From NCBI GenBank assembly GCA_934589225.1, contig CAKTNS010000025.1:1-42619 (forward strand): 42,619 nucleotides of DNA, in the 5' to 3' direction. The number at the start of each line of letters is the position of its first letter. Positions within the stretch are counted from its first letter, which is position 1. The notes under the pieces were generated by a model, which saw nothing but the letters and a program-made list of their open reading frames with translations, had not been told where the DNA came from and made no database searches. Below are positions 1 through 7,515 of the stretch, in pieces. The position numbers and the translations under genes are program-made. Source of the stretch: an uncultured Oscillospiraceae bacterium (lineage in GTDB: Bacteria; Bacillota; Clostridia; Oscillospirales; Oscillospiraceae).

Positions 1-72
1 CACAGAAGTTAAGCTCGTCCGCGCCGACAATACTTGCAGGGTGACTTGCCGGGAAGATAGGTAATGCCAACA
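1..72 (+). rRNA. rrf: 5S ribosomal RNA, 3' part only (truncated by window edge)
   Basis: The first ~72 bases match the 3' two thirds of a bacterial 5S rRNA: the CACAGAAGTTAAGCTC loop region, then GCCGACAATACTTG, GGGTGACTTGCCGGGA and the closing arm ATGCCAAC. The 5' part lies outside the window, so the start here is the window edge and the 3' end is approximate. It is probably the last gene of an rRNA operon, as a terminator follows at once. Confidence 0.9.
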
Positions 73-78
73 TAAGAT

Positions 79-112
79 AACCGCTTCGTGAAAACGAGGC
101 GGTTGTTTTTTA
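79..112 (+). terminator. Rho-independent terminator of the 5S/rRNA operon
   Basis: AACCGCTTCG and CGAGGCGGTT form a 10-bp stem (one G:U pair) around a short A-rich loop, followed by a T-rich tract. It lies directly behind the 5S 3' end, as expected for the end of an rRNA transcription unit. Confidence 0.85.
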
Positions 113-113
113 A

Positions 114-148
114 GAATTGACAATTGACAATGGACAATTGACAATTAT
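114..148. repeat. 7-bp tandem repeat (CAATTGA/CAATGGA units)
   Basis: Five consecutive 7-bp units read GAATTGA, CAATTGA, CAATGGA, CAATTGA, CAATTAT. The block is AT-rich and begins right behind the rRNA terminator. Similar ATTGACAATT strings occur as dispersed intergenic repeats in gut clostridia (from memory). No function can be assigned. Confidence 0.7.
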
Positions 149-288
149 CGGAACAACGGACGTGCCCGTTTTTAATCACGTTGGTTAAAAAATGCTCCAA
201 TCAGCGAAACCGTAGGGAACGGCCTGTGTGCCGTTCCGGCAACGTTGCGAATATAACCCGTGTGGATGAACGGAAGCACCCTCCGGTA

Positions 289-410
289 TGTCATTCCGAC
301 CGTAGCAAAGCGGAGTGGAGGAATCCACCACGTTAGAGAAAGGACCAACACAAGATAAAATCTGCAACTTGGGAAGATTTCTCGACTCGCTTCGCTCCCT
401 CGGAATGACA
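289..410. mobile_element. MITE-like inverted-repeat element, non-coding
   Basis: The ends are an exact 11-bp inverted repeat, TGTCATTCCGA at 289-299 and TCGGAATGACA at 400-410. The match continues imperfectly inward for about 36 bp (left arm to about 326, right arm from about 375), so the 122-bp unit could fold into one long hairpin. It encodes no protein. Elements with TCATTCCGA ends are common dispersed repeats in several bacterial groups. No clear target-site duplication is visible, so mobility is inferred from shape only. Confidence 0.5.
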
Positions 411-515
411 TTTGGGGGGACGTTGTACCTTATGTTATTCAGGCCTTGAGCGTCAGCGGAAGACATTCTGCGCTTAATCATGTACAGCGTCCTTGATATT
501 TTCATGCCTTCTTCC

Positions 516-1682
516 TTAAAAATTCCACATTCGTCGGGGAATCGTACAAGGAAGTCCATACTCTGTTTGATAAGTAACCCGATTTCCAACATATTGAAAC
601 GCTCCGTTCTCCAAAGGGCGAAGGGTAACTTCATGGGCAAATAAGCAATCCGTTTTCAGATCGGTGGAAAGAGCTTCAACAGTCAATGTCAGTGTTCCAT
701 CTGCATTCTTCCAATATGCTGTTACCTCGGGTTCTATGTTGTAATACCATATAAAGGCAAAGTCGTTCGTTTCCAATGGTCTCCACGGGTAATAGTCACC
801 GTCCGGGTTATACTGTGACAGCTCCCGGAATGTATTCAGATCAATGTTGTAATATGGCAAAATAACGTCTTCAAATTCTTTTGCTGGGATTGCATATCCG
901 TATTGGTCTTTCAGCATCGGATATTCATCACCGTTGAATTGTTTCCCCAAACGGGTAAGATATAGGTATTCAAACTGGTCATTGAAGCAGAGGTTTTCCC
1001 AGTTTCCCTCTGACCAATCGACTAAAAACACATTAGCTGCGACATAGCTTACGGGAAGAATATAGTGCAGTGTCATGTCGTATAGTTCATGATCCGCAGG
1101 ATTGAGGCGAATCAGGGAAAAGTCAGGATAATGCTTGTCATTTGCCGGAAGAATACGGTAGAAAAAGTTATCTTTTTCCGTCAATTCCCAGTCTTTGATA
1201 CTGTGCTCTTCATATGACTGTTCTCTCTCTTCATCTAAAGAATAGGTCATGCTGTACAGAAAGCCTCCAATCCCATCATAGGTGAACAGCCTATATACAA
1301 GGGCTCCGGATGCGGTAATCATGATGATCTCCTGCTGGGCCTGTTTTTGGTTCAGGACGGCATTCCAAAAACGATGAAAGCGATCCGAGGTGACCAGGTA
1401 GCTGGGATAAAGTTCATTCGTGTCGATCACATCCAGGCCCTTACAGATGAGCACTTCTTCCATTGCGTCAATATCGCTTTGTGAGGGTGTCATTCCATTC
1501 AACGCCTCATAAAGCGGACGATAGACGGCGGCAATCTCCTCGCAACGGACCTCCAACCGCTCTTGCATGATGGATGCAGTGGGAACTTCCACCTGTTGAA
1601 AATGAGGTAATACGTCTTTCCCGCAAGCAGCGAGCCCCATGCTTGCTATACAGATCCATGTCTTCAATTTACGGTATTTCAT
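516..1682 (-). CDS. Predicted lipoprotein of unknown function (388 aa), distal gene of BlaI-operator operon
   Basis: The N-terminus has a short basic stretch, a hydrophobic segment and a lipobox ending in L-A-A-C (Cys at about residue 20), so it should be a lipid-anchored extracytoplasmic protein. The remaining ~370 residues are rich in Tyr, Trp and acidic residues, without a motif I recognise. The ATG at 1682 has a good AAAGGAG site about nine bases upstream and overlaps the end of the preceding lipoprotein gene (stop at 1669) by 14 bases, so the two are almost certainly co-transcribed and translationally coupled. Placement behind blaI-blaR1 and a BlaI-type operator suggests expression tied to cell-wall stress; that is inference. 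The downstream end is the gene-free repeat region, with no clear terminator. Confidence 0.75.
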   Translation of the reverse strand: MKYRKLKTWICIASMGLAACGKDVLPHFQQVEVPTASIMQERLEVRCEEIAAVYRPLYEALNGMTPSQSDIDAMEEVLICKGLDVIDTNELYPSYLVTSDRFHRFWNAVLNQKQAQQEIIMITASGALVYRLFTYDGIGGFLYSMTYSLDEEREQSYEEHSIKDWELTEKDNFFYRILPANDKHYPDFSLIRLNPADHELYDMTLHYILPVSYVAANVFLVDWSEGNWENLCFNDQFEYLYLTRLGKQFNGDEYPMLKDQYGYAIPAKEFEDVILPYYNIDLNTFRELSQYNPDGDYYPWRPLETNDFAFIWYYNIEPEVTAYWKNADGTLTLTVEALSTDLKTDCLFAHEVTLRPLENGAFQYVGNRVTYQTEYGLPCTIPRRMWNF

Positions 1683-2436
1683 ATATTTTGACTCCTTTCT
1701 GAGTGAAGTTTGAGAGAATGTCCTCTGTAACGGGAATCACACAGAAGCGGTCCCAGTCCCCAATCGCAAAGTAGGGATATATCCCAATCCCATCTGCGTG
1801 AAATAGTACACATGGAATAGCCCCTTTATCGTACCATTCCTCACTGGACAATACATTGCGGTTTCCCAAAGAAATAATTTCCGAACAGATCGAGAATCGT
1901 TCCTCATCCGTCAAATCCGGGAAGAAAATCTTCATCGTATAACAGCATATTTCTTTGTACAGTTGGAAGCCGTATTCCGTAAAACTATGCTGGTCAAAAT
2001 TGATTGTGATCTCCTGTATACGGTCCACATTTGTCGGAACGTATACTGCAACCGTAGGTAATGAATAGACCTTCTCGTCTAACTGAAAATAATAGAATTT
2101 CATTTCATGGTCAGAATGAATCCCTGTTTCACGGTGATAGCATTGCCATTCAGACACAGGCGAGAAAAAGTCACAAACATTGTTTTCTCTGTAAAGGGAA
2201 TTATACATTTCGATATAATCCTCTGTGCTAATGGTAAAAACCAGCTCGCCTTCCCGATTTTCTTCTATGCTGATCTGCAAAATATCTGGGTTGACAGTTT
2301 CTGTACTGAGAGAAGCTTCTGTTGCTGTAGGCTCCTGAGATATTCGTGGGTCATAAGGGGGTAAACGTGAACAGCCCGCAAATAGAAAGGCAATCATTAG
2401 GCAAATAGCATTTACAATCAGTATTTTCTTTTTCAT
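1669..2436 (-). CDS. Predicted lipoprotein of unknown function (255 aa), first gene behind a BlaI-type operator
   Basis: Starts MKKKILIV, followed by a hydrophobic core and the lipobox L-F-A-G-C (Cys at about residue 22), so a signal-peptidase II lipoprotein is predicted. The mature part begins with a Pro/Thr/Ser-rich linker (to about residue 50) and then a mixed alpha/beta-looking domain without recognised motifs. The ribosome site AAGGTG lies about nine bases before the ATG and overlaps the palindrome CTTACAATTGTAAG, so repressor binding and translation initiation occupy the same DNA/RNA stretch. It lies 59 bases downstream of blaR1 in the same direction and overlaps the next lipoprotein gene. 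Function unknown; a sensor accessory or cell-wall protection role would be a guess. Confidence 0.75.
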   Translation of the reverse strand: MKKKILIVNAICLMIAFLFAGCSRLPPYDPRISQEPTATEASLSTETVNPDILQISIEENREGELVFTISTEDYIEMYNSLYRENNVCDFFSPVSEWQCYHRETGIHSDHEMKFYYFQLDEKVYSLPTVAVYVPTNVDRIQEITINFDQHSFTEYGFQLYKEICCYTMKIFFPDLTDEERFSICSEIISLGNRNVLSSEEWYDKGAIPCVLFHADGIGIYPYFAIGDWDRFCVIPVTEDILSNFTQKGVKIYEIP

Positions 2437-2446
2437 AAAGTAACAC

Positions 2447-2460
2447 CTTACAATTGTAAG
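2447..2460. promoter_or_regulatory. BlaI/MecI-type operator in front of the lipoprotein pair
   Basis: CTTACAATTGTAAG is a perfect 14-bp palindrome 11 bases before the lipoprotein ATG on the minus strand. It shares the CTTAC-N4-GTAAG frame with the site in front of blaI (4670-4683) and resembles the known staphylococcal operators with a TTACATATGTAA core. The minus-strand sequence TATACT at about 2468-2473 could serve as a -10 box, but no good -35 box is visible. Confidence 0.7.
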
Positions 2461-2474
2461 ACTTATGAGTATAA

Positions 2475-2500
2475 GGTAAAGCCGCCTATGCGGCTTTACC
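2475..2500 (-). other. Strong hairpin at the blaR1 stop codon
   Basis: GGTAAAGCCGC and GCGGCTTTACC form a perfect 11-bp stem with a 4-base loop. The blaR1 stop codon (2496-2498) lies inside the stem. On the minus strand it is followed by TTATACTCAT, not a T-tract, so it is at best a weak terminator; it may act as a partial terminator or mRNA-stabilising hairpin between blaR1 and the lipoprotein genes. Confidence 0.5.
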
Positions 2501-4274
2501 CCACAACGACTTCTGTCTTTTCCAAAATGCGGCAGGCAATTTCATAAGCAGCCGCTCCATCGGCGCCCTCCGGGCTTGTCAGATAAACCGCAATGAACCG
2601 GGTATTTTCCGGCGATTCAACAAAACCGATGAACCACCCCGCTATGTTGGCATCTTCCAGCTGACCAGTGCCGGTCTTTCCGTAAAACCCGGTTTCATTT
2701 AGCGAAATAGCTTCTTTTACAGCTGCAATGTTTTTGGAATCGGCGCCAAAACCATTTGAGCAGAGCTCTTTTAGAAGATATACCTGTTCCATTGCGGAAA
2801 TTTTCACACCGGAGCCATACCATAGATTTTCAAGATTGCTTCCCAGTTGGCAATTGCCATAGCCAATGCGTCGGAAGAACAGCTCCAGCTGTGCCGCGCC
2901 GGCCCTCCGGTCCAAAGTCTGGAAATACCAGTTAACGGATTCCTGCATAGCAGAGTGCAATGTATGGTCACGATTCCAGGATTGGATCCTGTTTTCTGTC
3001 CTATCCCAGGAGAGCTCGTTTTCTTCTGGCGTAATCAGCTGAAGCTCCAGGGCGTTGAGGGCACTATATGGCTTATAAGTTGAACAGGGTGGGACACGGT
3101 GAAATACTTCTTCCCGATTGTATACCGTATAACGGTCTGTCCGCTGGTCATAGAGAACCGCACAGCCGTCTTTTCCTCTAAAAAAATAACTCCAGTCAGC
3201 GTCTTCCATTACAAGTTCAGACGGCGGCGCATAATAAGCCTCACCGGCATCTGCACAAACGGACAAAAATGGGAGTTGTCCAAGCACAAAAACTGCCATC
3301 AGGACAGCGCAGCATTTCCCGAGGAACCGTTTCCTTGCGGTATCCTCCCGAAAGTCAACAATATACTCAAGACGGTATCTTAACTGCTTCTTTCCTTTGC
3401 ATAATCCATCGGCTGTGCAAAAGCGCATATTGGCTGCTACGGCAAAATTCAAAATTGTCTGCCCATACCGGATTCGTTCCTCTTCATCTGCAAGTGTGTT
3501 CAGAACAGCCCAATCACAATAGGCTTCCCGCTCCCGGCGCATTTGCCGGAAGGCGATCCATACAAGCGGATGAAACCAGAAAATAGCCTGTATCCCGCAG
3601 AACAGGTACGCTGTCCATGGGTCACCATGCTTGATGTGGGTCAACTCATGACGCAGAATGTTCTCTAAATCTGTATCTGATAGCTCTTTCAGCCCATCCG
3701 CGGGGAGAATTACGAAGAAACGTCCCCACCAAAAACTGATTGGAGAAGAAAGAAAATGGGACTGACACAACGTAATGTTAAAATTTACGTTCAGTTCCGA
3801 GCGCGTTTTTTCAAATTCTTTTTGAATCTGGGCAGGTACGCTGAATGCTGATTTCGCGGTTCGATACAGCCGGCAATTTCCCAAGCAGTACAGGGTAGCC
3901 ATCAGCAGGGTACCGATCGCCCAAACCAGCAGAAGCACAAGGACGATCTGGTCGGCTTCGGGGTGCTGGCGAAGCACGGTGGTATCCAGAAGCCACGCTG
4001 TCCCGGATGTAGGCGTATGGTCGGTGTAACTTGAAGGTGTCGAAATGGTAAATGCCTGCCTTAGACCGACTCCCGTCGGAAGAAAGCCACGCAGAATCTT
4101 CAAAGGGGAAAAAGGCAGCAACAGGGAGACCGCTAAGAAATACCAACTTCTATATTGTGTACGGGCAGAAAGGCGGTAACGCAGCAGCCATTTTGCGCCC
4201 AAAACAACACCAATCAGCGCAGCATTCCATAGGCTTCCCAGAAAGATTTTTTTCACGAATGTCATACTTGTCAT
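2496..4274 (-). CDS. blaR1: BlaR1/MecR1-type beta-lactam sensor: M56 metallopeptidase fused to penicillin-binding domain
   Basis: Integral membrane sensor-transducer of 592 aa, close to the usual BlaR1 length. The N-terminal half has several membrane segments (about 8-28, 42-60, 108-132, 225-245 and 322-340). It also has the M56 zinc motif HELTH at 209-213 with a downstream EAYCD (about 250-254) that would supply the third ligand. The C-terminal extracellular domain resembles class D beta-lactamase/BlaR sensors: STYK at 398-401 (acylated Ser), SVN at 446-448 and KTG at 533-535. In the known system, beta-lactam acylation of the Ser activates the protease and leads to BlaI cleavage. It starts at an ATGA overlap with blaI and is translationally coupled, as its own ribosome site is weak. 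No beta-lactamase or PBP2a gene lies nearby; two lipoproteins follow instead. Confidence 0.93.
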   Translation of the reverse strand: MTSMTFVKKIFLGSLWNAALIGVVLGAKWLLRYRLSARTQYRSWYFLAVSLLLPFSPLKILRGFLPTGVGLRQAFTISTPSSYTDHTPTSGTAWLLDTTVLRQHPEADQIVLVLLLVWAIGTLLMATLYCLGNCRLYRTAKSAFSVPAQIQKEFEKTRSELNVNFNITLCQSHFLSSPISFWWGRFFVILPADGLKELSDTDLENILRHELTHIKHGDPWTAYLFCGIQAIFWFHPLVWIAFRQMRREREAYCDWAVLNTLADEEERIRYGQTILNFAVAANMRFCTADGLCKGKKQLRYRLEYIVDFREDTARKRFLGKCCAVLMAVFVLGQLPFLSVCADAGEAYYAPPSELVMEDADWSYFFRGKDGCAVLYDQRTDRYTVYNREEVFHRVPPCSTYKPYSALNALELQLITPEENELSWDRTENRIQSWNRDHTLHSAMQESVNWYFQTLDRRAGAAQLELFFRRIGYGNCQLGSNLENLWYGSGVKISAMEQVYLLKELCSNGFGADSKNIAAVKEAISLNETGFYGKTGTGQLEDANIAGWFIGFVESPENTRFIAVYLTSPEGADGAAAYEIACRILEKTEVVVG

Positions 4275-4654
4275 TTGATCTGACCGCGCTTCCGGTCAAG
4301 AATCTTCTGTAATTCGGACAAATCATCTGCTGTCAAATCATCCTGATTTAAGAAGCTGACGACCATCTGCTTCATAGCGCCGTCAAAGAAGCGATTTGCA
4401 AGACATCTGCTTTCTATTGTCCAGTAGTCCTCTTTTTTTACACAGGGATGATAGACAAATACACGGCCTTCTTTTGTATGCGTGATGGCCCCTTTCTTTT
4501 CCAGCCGAGAAAGCATTGTGAAAATGGTTTTTGGGCTCCAATCTGTCGTTAAACCCAGTCGGTCCGTGATTTCCGTTGTGCTGATTGGCGCGAATTTCCA
4601 AATCACATCCATGACAGCAAACTCCGCATCAGAAATTGGTGGTAGTTTCTTCAT
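4271..4654 (-). CDS. blaI: BlaI/MecI/CopY-family winged-helix repressor
   Basis: 127 aa, the normal size for BlaI/MecI. An N-terminal winged helix spans about residues 6-72 (ISDAEFAVMDVIW, then SPKTIFTMLSRLEKKG, a typical recognition helix), and the C-terminal helices used for dimerisation cover about 75-125. In my alignment the bond that staphylococcal repressors break between Asn and Phe corresponds to Ser100-Phe101. The ATG at 4654 is chosen because GGAGACGAGAC precedes it and the family domain begins there; an upstream in-frame extension would run through the promoter. It heads the operon blaI-blaR1-lipoproteins and likely represses it from the two CTTAC-N4-GTAAG sites. Confidence 0.93.
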   Translation of the reverse strand: MKKLPPISDAEFAVMDVIWKFAPISTTEITDRLGLTTDWSPKTIFTMLSRLEKKGAITHTKEGRVFVYHPCVKKEDYWTIESRCLANRFFDGAMKQMVVSFLNQDDLTADDLSELQKILDRKRGQIK

Positions 4655-4669
4655 GTCTCGTCTCCAATT

Positions 4670-4683
4670 CTTACGAATGTAAG
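4670..4683. promoter_or_regulatory. BlaI-type operator at the blaI start site
   Basis: CTTACGAATGTAAG, an inverted repeat CTTAC-N4-GTAAG, lies between the -10 box and the ribosome site of blaI. That is the place expected for autorepression, as in staphylococcal bla and mec regions. It matches the operator frame at 2447-2460. Confidence 0.75.
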
Positions 4684-4687
4684 ATAT

Positions 4688-4716
4688 ATTATACAGCACA
4701 AATAAAACAATGTCAA
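4688..4716 (-). promoter_or_regulatory. Consensus sigma-A promoter of the blaI-blaR1 operon
   Basis: On the minus strand, TTGACA (4711-4716) and TATAAT (4688-4693) are separated by exactly 17 bases. Both boxes are perfect consensus, so the operon would be strongly expressed when not repressed. Confidence 0.85.
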
Positions 4717-4777
4717 TAACAGCCGCGGCTGATTCCTGCGGTACCGATTCCGGCACCCTGCGCATGCTTTTAAACCC

Positions 4778-6478
4778 TTACCGATAAAACGTATTCCCGC
4801 CGATGAATTCCCGGACCAGGCTGGTAGGGGGAATTTCGTCATCCACATCTGCCTGCTGAACAAAGTCCAGAATCCGGACGATATAACGAACCTCGTCATA
4901 CCAGCTGTCTTCGGGCTGAACGGCTTCCAGAAGGGGGTAAATGTGTTTTTTGAGGACCGCCAATTCGTATAGCGTGGAGCTGTTGAAAATCATATCCGCA
5001 TTTTCCTGGAAGGGGAAGATCCAGCGCTTTTCGCCCTGCTGCACGGATTCCCACATGGAAAGGGTGCGCTGTACCGAGGAGCCCCGGGTTTCGTAGTCCC
5101 GGACGATCCGGCGCAGCAGCCGCAGATAGCTGGTTGGTATCCGGTTGTGGTCGTCCAGGTTCAGGGGGAGCAGGGGGCTGACGTAGAGCCTGAAAATGCG
5201 GTTCATATCCACATTGGTGGGCAGCATGACAGGATTCAGAGCGTGAAGGCCCTCCGCAATGATGACAGAGTCCGGGCCCAGGCGCAGCTTTTTCCCGGTC
5301 CATTCCCGCTTCCCGGTTTTGAAATTGAACATGGGAAGTTCAATTTCCTCTCCCGCAATCAGAGCACCCATATCTTTGCGGAACAGGTCGCAGTCCAGGG
5401 TGTTGATATGCTCCAGATCCAGCTTTCCGTCAGGGCCGGGGGCGATCAGGTCCCGGTCAATATAGTAGTCATCCAGACTCATGAGTACCGGTTTCTTTCC
5501 GTAGACCCGGAGCTGGGTGGCCAGACGGTTGGCAGAGGTGGTTTTTCCGGAGGAGCTGGGGCCTGCCAGCAGCACCGCCCGGCTGCCCCGGGAGCAGATC
5601 AGGTCTGCCGACTGGGCAAATCGCTTTTCGTGCAGGGCCTCATTGACCCGGATCAGTTCCCGAATTTTTCCGGACTGGGTCAGCTCATTGAGGTCAGACA
5701 CATTTTCACATTCCATCAGCCGACACCAGCGTTCTCCTTCAGAAAAGACGCTGAAAAACTGGGGCATGGGGGTCAGCTTTGCCAGTTTGTCCGGGTTTAA
5801 GTCATCGGGAAAGACAAACAGGAAGCCGCCGTCCGCGGGGAGCACATCCCAGACCGTTAAATATCCGGTAGAAGGAGCCATTTCCCCGAAGAAATCGTCC
5901 CGGTAATCCCCATAGCTGTATTCGCTGCAATAGGGGTTGCCGCGCCAGGAAAGAAGCCGGGCTTTATCCGGCTGTCCTTCCGCCGCGTACCGGGCAATGG
6001 CCTCATCCCTGGGGACCTGTCTGCGAAGCAGGGGAATGCCCGACGCCACAATGGCGTTGATCTGCCGTTTCAGCCGTTCTACGGAAAAATCCTCCGCTCC
6101 GTCTACGGAAATAAACACGCTGGAACCCAGGGTGCAGCTCAGCACCGCCCGGGCCTGGGGCCAGAGCTGCCGCAGGGCCAGGAAGACCACAAACTGGGCG
6201 GTGCGGGTGTAAACCTCTTTTCCGGCGGAATCCCCGTAGCGCAGCAGATGGATATTCCCGCCGGAGGCGGCCATGGCCCGGCGCATAGAGGGGCGCTCAC
6301 TGTCCGCTTCCGTTTGCCGCTGGGGAATATAGTTTAAGGTAAAGACCTCACCGGCGATCCGGGCGGCAAGGGGACGTTGAGAAAGCAGGGGGCTGTCGAG
6401 CCCTAATTTTACCACAAGCTCCCGCAGGGATTCCCCCTGGGAAGGCGTGATGGATTTTCCGTCAATGGTCAATTGCAT
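4778..6478 (-). CDS. TGS-domain uridine-kinase-like nucleoside kinase (P-loop/PRK family)
   Basis: 566 aa. Residues 1-60 look like a TGS domain (MQLTIDGKS onward), and about 70-230 resemble the second N-terminal domain of threonyl-tRNA synthetase, but I cannot find its metal-binding HxxxH in the expected region. From about 285 there is a uridine kinase/phosphoribulokinase-type P-loop domain with Walker A GPSSSGKTT at 306-314, LMSLDDYYIDRDL just after, and EGLHALNP further on. Known relatives in Clostridia and Thermotoga are annotated as nucleoside (uridine) kinases that make NMP from nucleoside and (d)ATP/GTP; the exact substrate cannot be read here. The ATG at 6478 is chosen for its AGAAGGTGAT site; an upstream in-frame start would run into the spoIID end. 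It is the downstream neighbour of spoIID and has its own promoter. Confidence 0.85.
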   Translation of the reverse strand: MQLTIDGKSITPSQGESLRELVVKLGLDSPLLSQRPLAARIAGEVFTLNYIPQRQTEADSERPSMRRAMAASGGNIHLLRYGDSAGKEVYTRTAQFVVFLALRQLWPQARAVLSCTLGSSVFISVDGAEDFSVERLKRQINAIVASGIPLLRRQVPRDEAIARYAAEGQPDKARLLSWRGNPYCSEYSYGDYRDDFFGEMAPSTGYLTVWDVLPADGGFLFVFPDDLNPDKLAKLTPMPQFFSVFSEGERWCRLMECENVSDLNELTQSGKIRELIRVNEALHEKRFAQSADLICSRGSRAVLLAGPSSSGKTTSANRLATQLRVYGKKPVLMSLDDYYIDRDLIAPGPDGKLDLEHINTLDCDLFRKDMGALIAGEEIELPMFNFKTGKREWTGKKLRLGPDSVIIAEGLHALNPVMLPTNVDMNRIFRLYVSPLLPLNLDDHNRIPTSYLRLLRRIVRDYETRGSSVQRTLSMWESVQQGEKRWIFPFQENADMIFNSSTLYELAVLKKHIYPLLEAVQPEDSWYDEVRYIVRILDFVQQADVDDEIPPTSLVREFIGGNTFYR

Positions 6479-6506
6479 AGTATCACCTTCTAAAACTTTT
6501 ACAAAT

Positions 6507-6535
6507 ACTTTACCACATTTTGGGTCATTCTTCAA
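6507..6535 (-). promoter_or_regulatory. Probable promoter of the nucleoside kinase gene
   Basis: Minus-strand TTGAAG (6530-6535) and TAAAGT (6507-6512) with a 17-base spacer, 28 bases before the kinase ATG and overlapping the last codons of spoIID. Confidence 0.5.
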
Positions 6536-7481
6536 CAAATTCACTATAATTTAACAAAATCGCTCCGGTATAATAGTGAGCCAGGATCTCTTCAAAATCC
6601 GCACCCGCTTCCGCCATGGCGTTGGCGCCGTACTGACTCATGCCGACCCGGTGGCCGTAGCCGCTGCCGGTGAAACGGATGCCCTCCGGTTCCGGCTCCG
6701 CTGTGAAGACGGTGGAGGGAAGGCCCAGGGTGTTTCTAAGAAAAATCCCGGAAAAAGACCGGTCCCCCATAATCATCCGGTCAACGCCGCCGCCGGAGGT
6801 ATGGCTCACATCACCGACCCACAGAAGACAGTCTTCCCCAAGGGAGACATCCAGCAGCTCCTCCAGCGTTTCTTTGGAAAAGAAAACGCTGGTCTCATTG
6901 TAAGGGCTGTCCTCCCCGGGGCTTTCCACGGAGCGCAGATAGGGAAGATCCGTGCCCCATACCGCCAGGGCGTCCTCCGTTCGGCCGCCGGAGCTGGAAA
7001 AGAAGGTGGCCTCGATGGGGGATCCCTGATAGGTCAGTATCAGTCCGTCGGTATCTGCTACCGCCTGCTGTATTTTCTCCCGGTCCTCCTGGGTGAGGCT
7101 TTCCAGCTGGGCATCGGTGGAGAAGGCCTGACAGCACCGGCTGTCGGTGCATAGTGCTCCGTCATGTTTTTTGGCGGCCAGCCGGGCCTGACAGGTATAG
7201 GTTCTGGCGGCAACGGCCTGGGCTTTCAGCGCTTCCGGCTCAAAGGACGGGGGCATTTCAGCCGGGAGCACCCGGCACAGATAGGCCTCCATGGTCATTT
7301 CCACCGGCTGCTCCTCTTGCAGCACGGTGACCGTATAGCTGCCGTCCGTGCTTTTGGCCGAAAAGAATGGCATTTCCGTAAGGCCGATTTCCGATATTCT
7401 GCCCACTGCGGATACAATGACCAAGGGCACCACAAACCCCAGCAGCACCGATTTCTGCACGTCTCCCAAAACATGACCCAT
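6525..7481 (-). CDS. spoIID: SpoIID-type peptidoglycan lytic transglycosylase
   Basis: 318 aa with one N-terminal membrane segment (about 11-27) and the SpoIID domain outside. It has the conserved VLPAEMP (catalytic Glu likely E75), EALKAQAVAARTY, the DSRCCQAF segment expected near the structural zinc site, and GYGHRVGMSQYGANAMA near the C-terminus. SpoIID cleaves glycan strands during engulfment of the forespore together with SpoIIP and SpoIIM, acting from the mother-cell membrane. The ATG at 7481 follows AAGGAGGG; longer in-frame starts lack a site. Neighbours are not sporulation genes (a nucleoside kinase downstream, an E2-like gene divergent), which differs from the Bacillus spoIID locus. 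Confidence 0.9.
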   Translation of the reverse strand: MGHVLGDVQKSVLLGFVVPLVIVSAVGRISEIGLTEMPFFSAKSTDGSYTVTVLQEEQPVEMTMEAYLCRVLPAEMPPSFEPEALKAQAVAARTYTCQARLAAKKHDGALCTDSRCCQAFSTDAQLESLTQEDREKIQQAVADTDGLILTYQGSPIEATFFSSSGGRTEDALAVWGTDLPYLRSVESPGEDSPYNETSVFFSKETLEELLDVSLGEDCLLWVGDVSHTSGGGVDRMIMGDRSFSGIFLRNTLGLPSTVFTAEPEPEGIRFTGSGYGHRVGMSQYGANAMAEAGADFEEILAHYYTGAILLNYSEFVEE

Positions 7482-7515
7482 TCCAATAGCCCTCCTTGTT
7501 CGGTCTGCGCCTATG

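Larger units (their letters stand above)
113..515. other. Gene-free intergenic region with repeats, about 400 bases
   Basis: I see no credible gene between the 5S terminator and the end of the lipoprotein gene at 516. The stretch holds the 7-bp tandem repeat (114-148), a short inverted repeat GGAACGGC/GCCGTTCC (216-223 and 230-237) of a type often dispersed in Oscillospiraceae intergenic DNA, and the MITE-like element at 289-410. Open frames across it have no ribosome site and read through the inverted repeats, so they are treated as spurious. Confidence 0.6.

Noticed and set aside
185..640. Minus-strand open frame between the 5S gene and the lipoprotein
   Set aside because: It reads through the inverted-repeat element and overlaps the lipoprotein gene end; no ribosome site and no protein-like composition.
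4720..4731. Palindrome CAGCCGCGGCTG between the kinase gene and the blaI promoter
   Set aside because: Short, no T-tract and no known site matches; it may be chance. The blaI operator is explained by the CTTAC-N4-GTAAG site instead.
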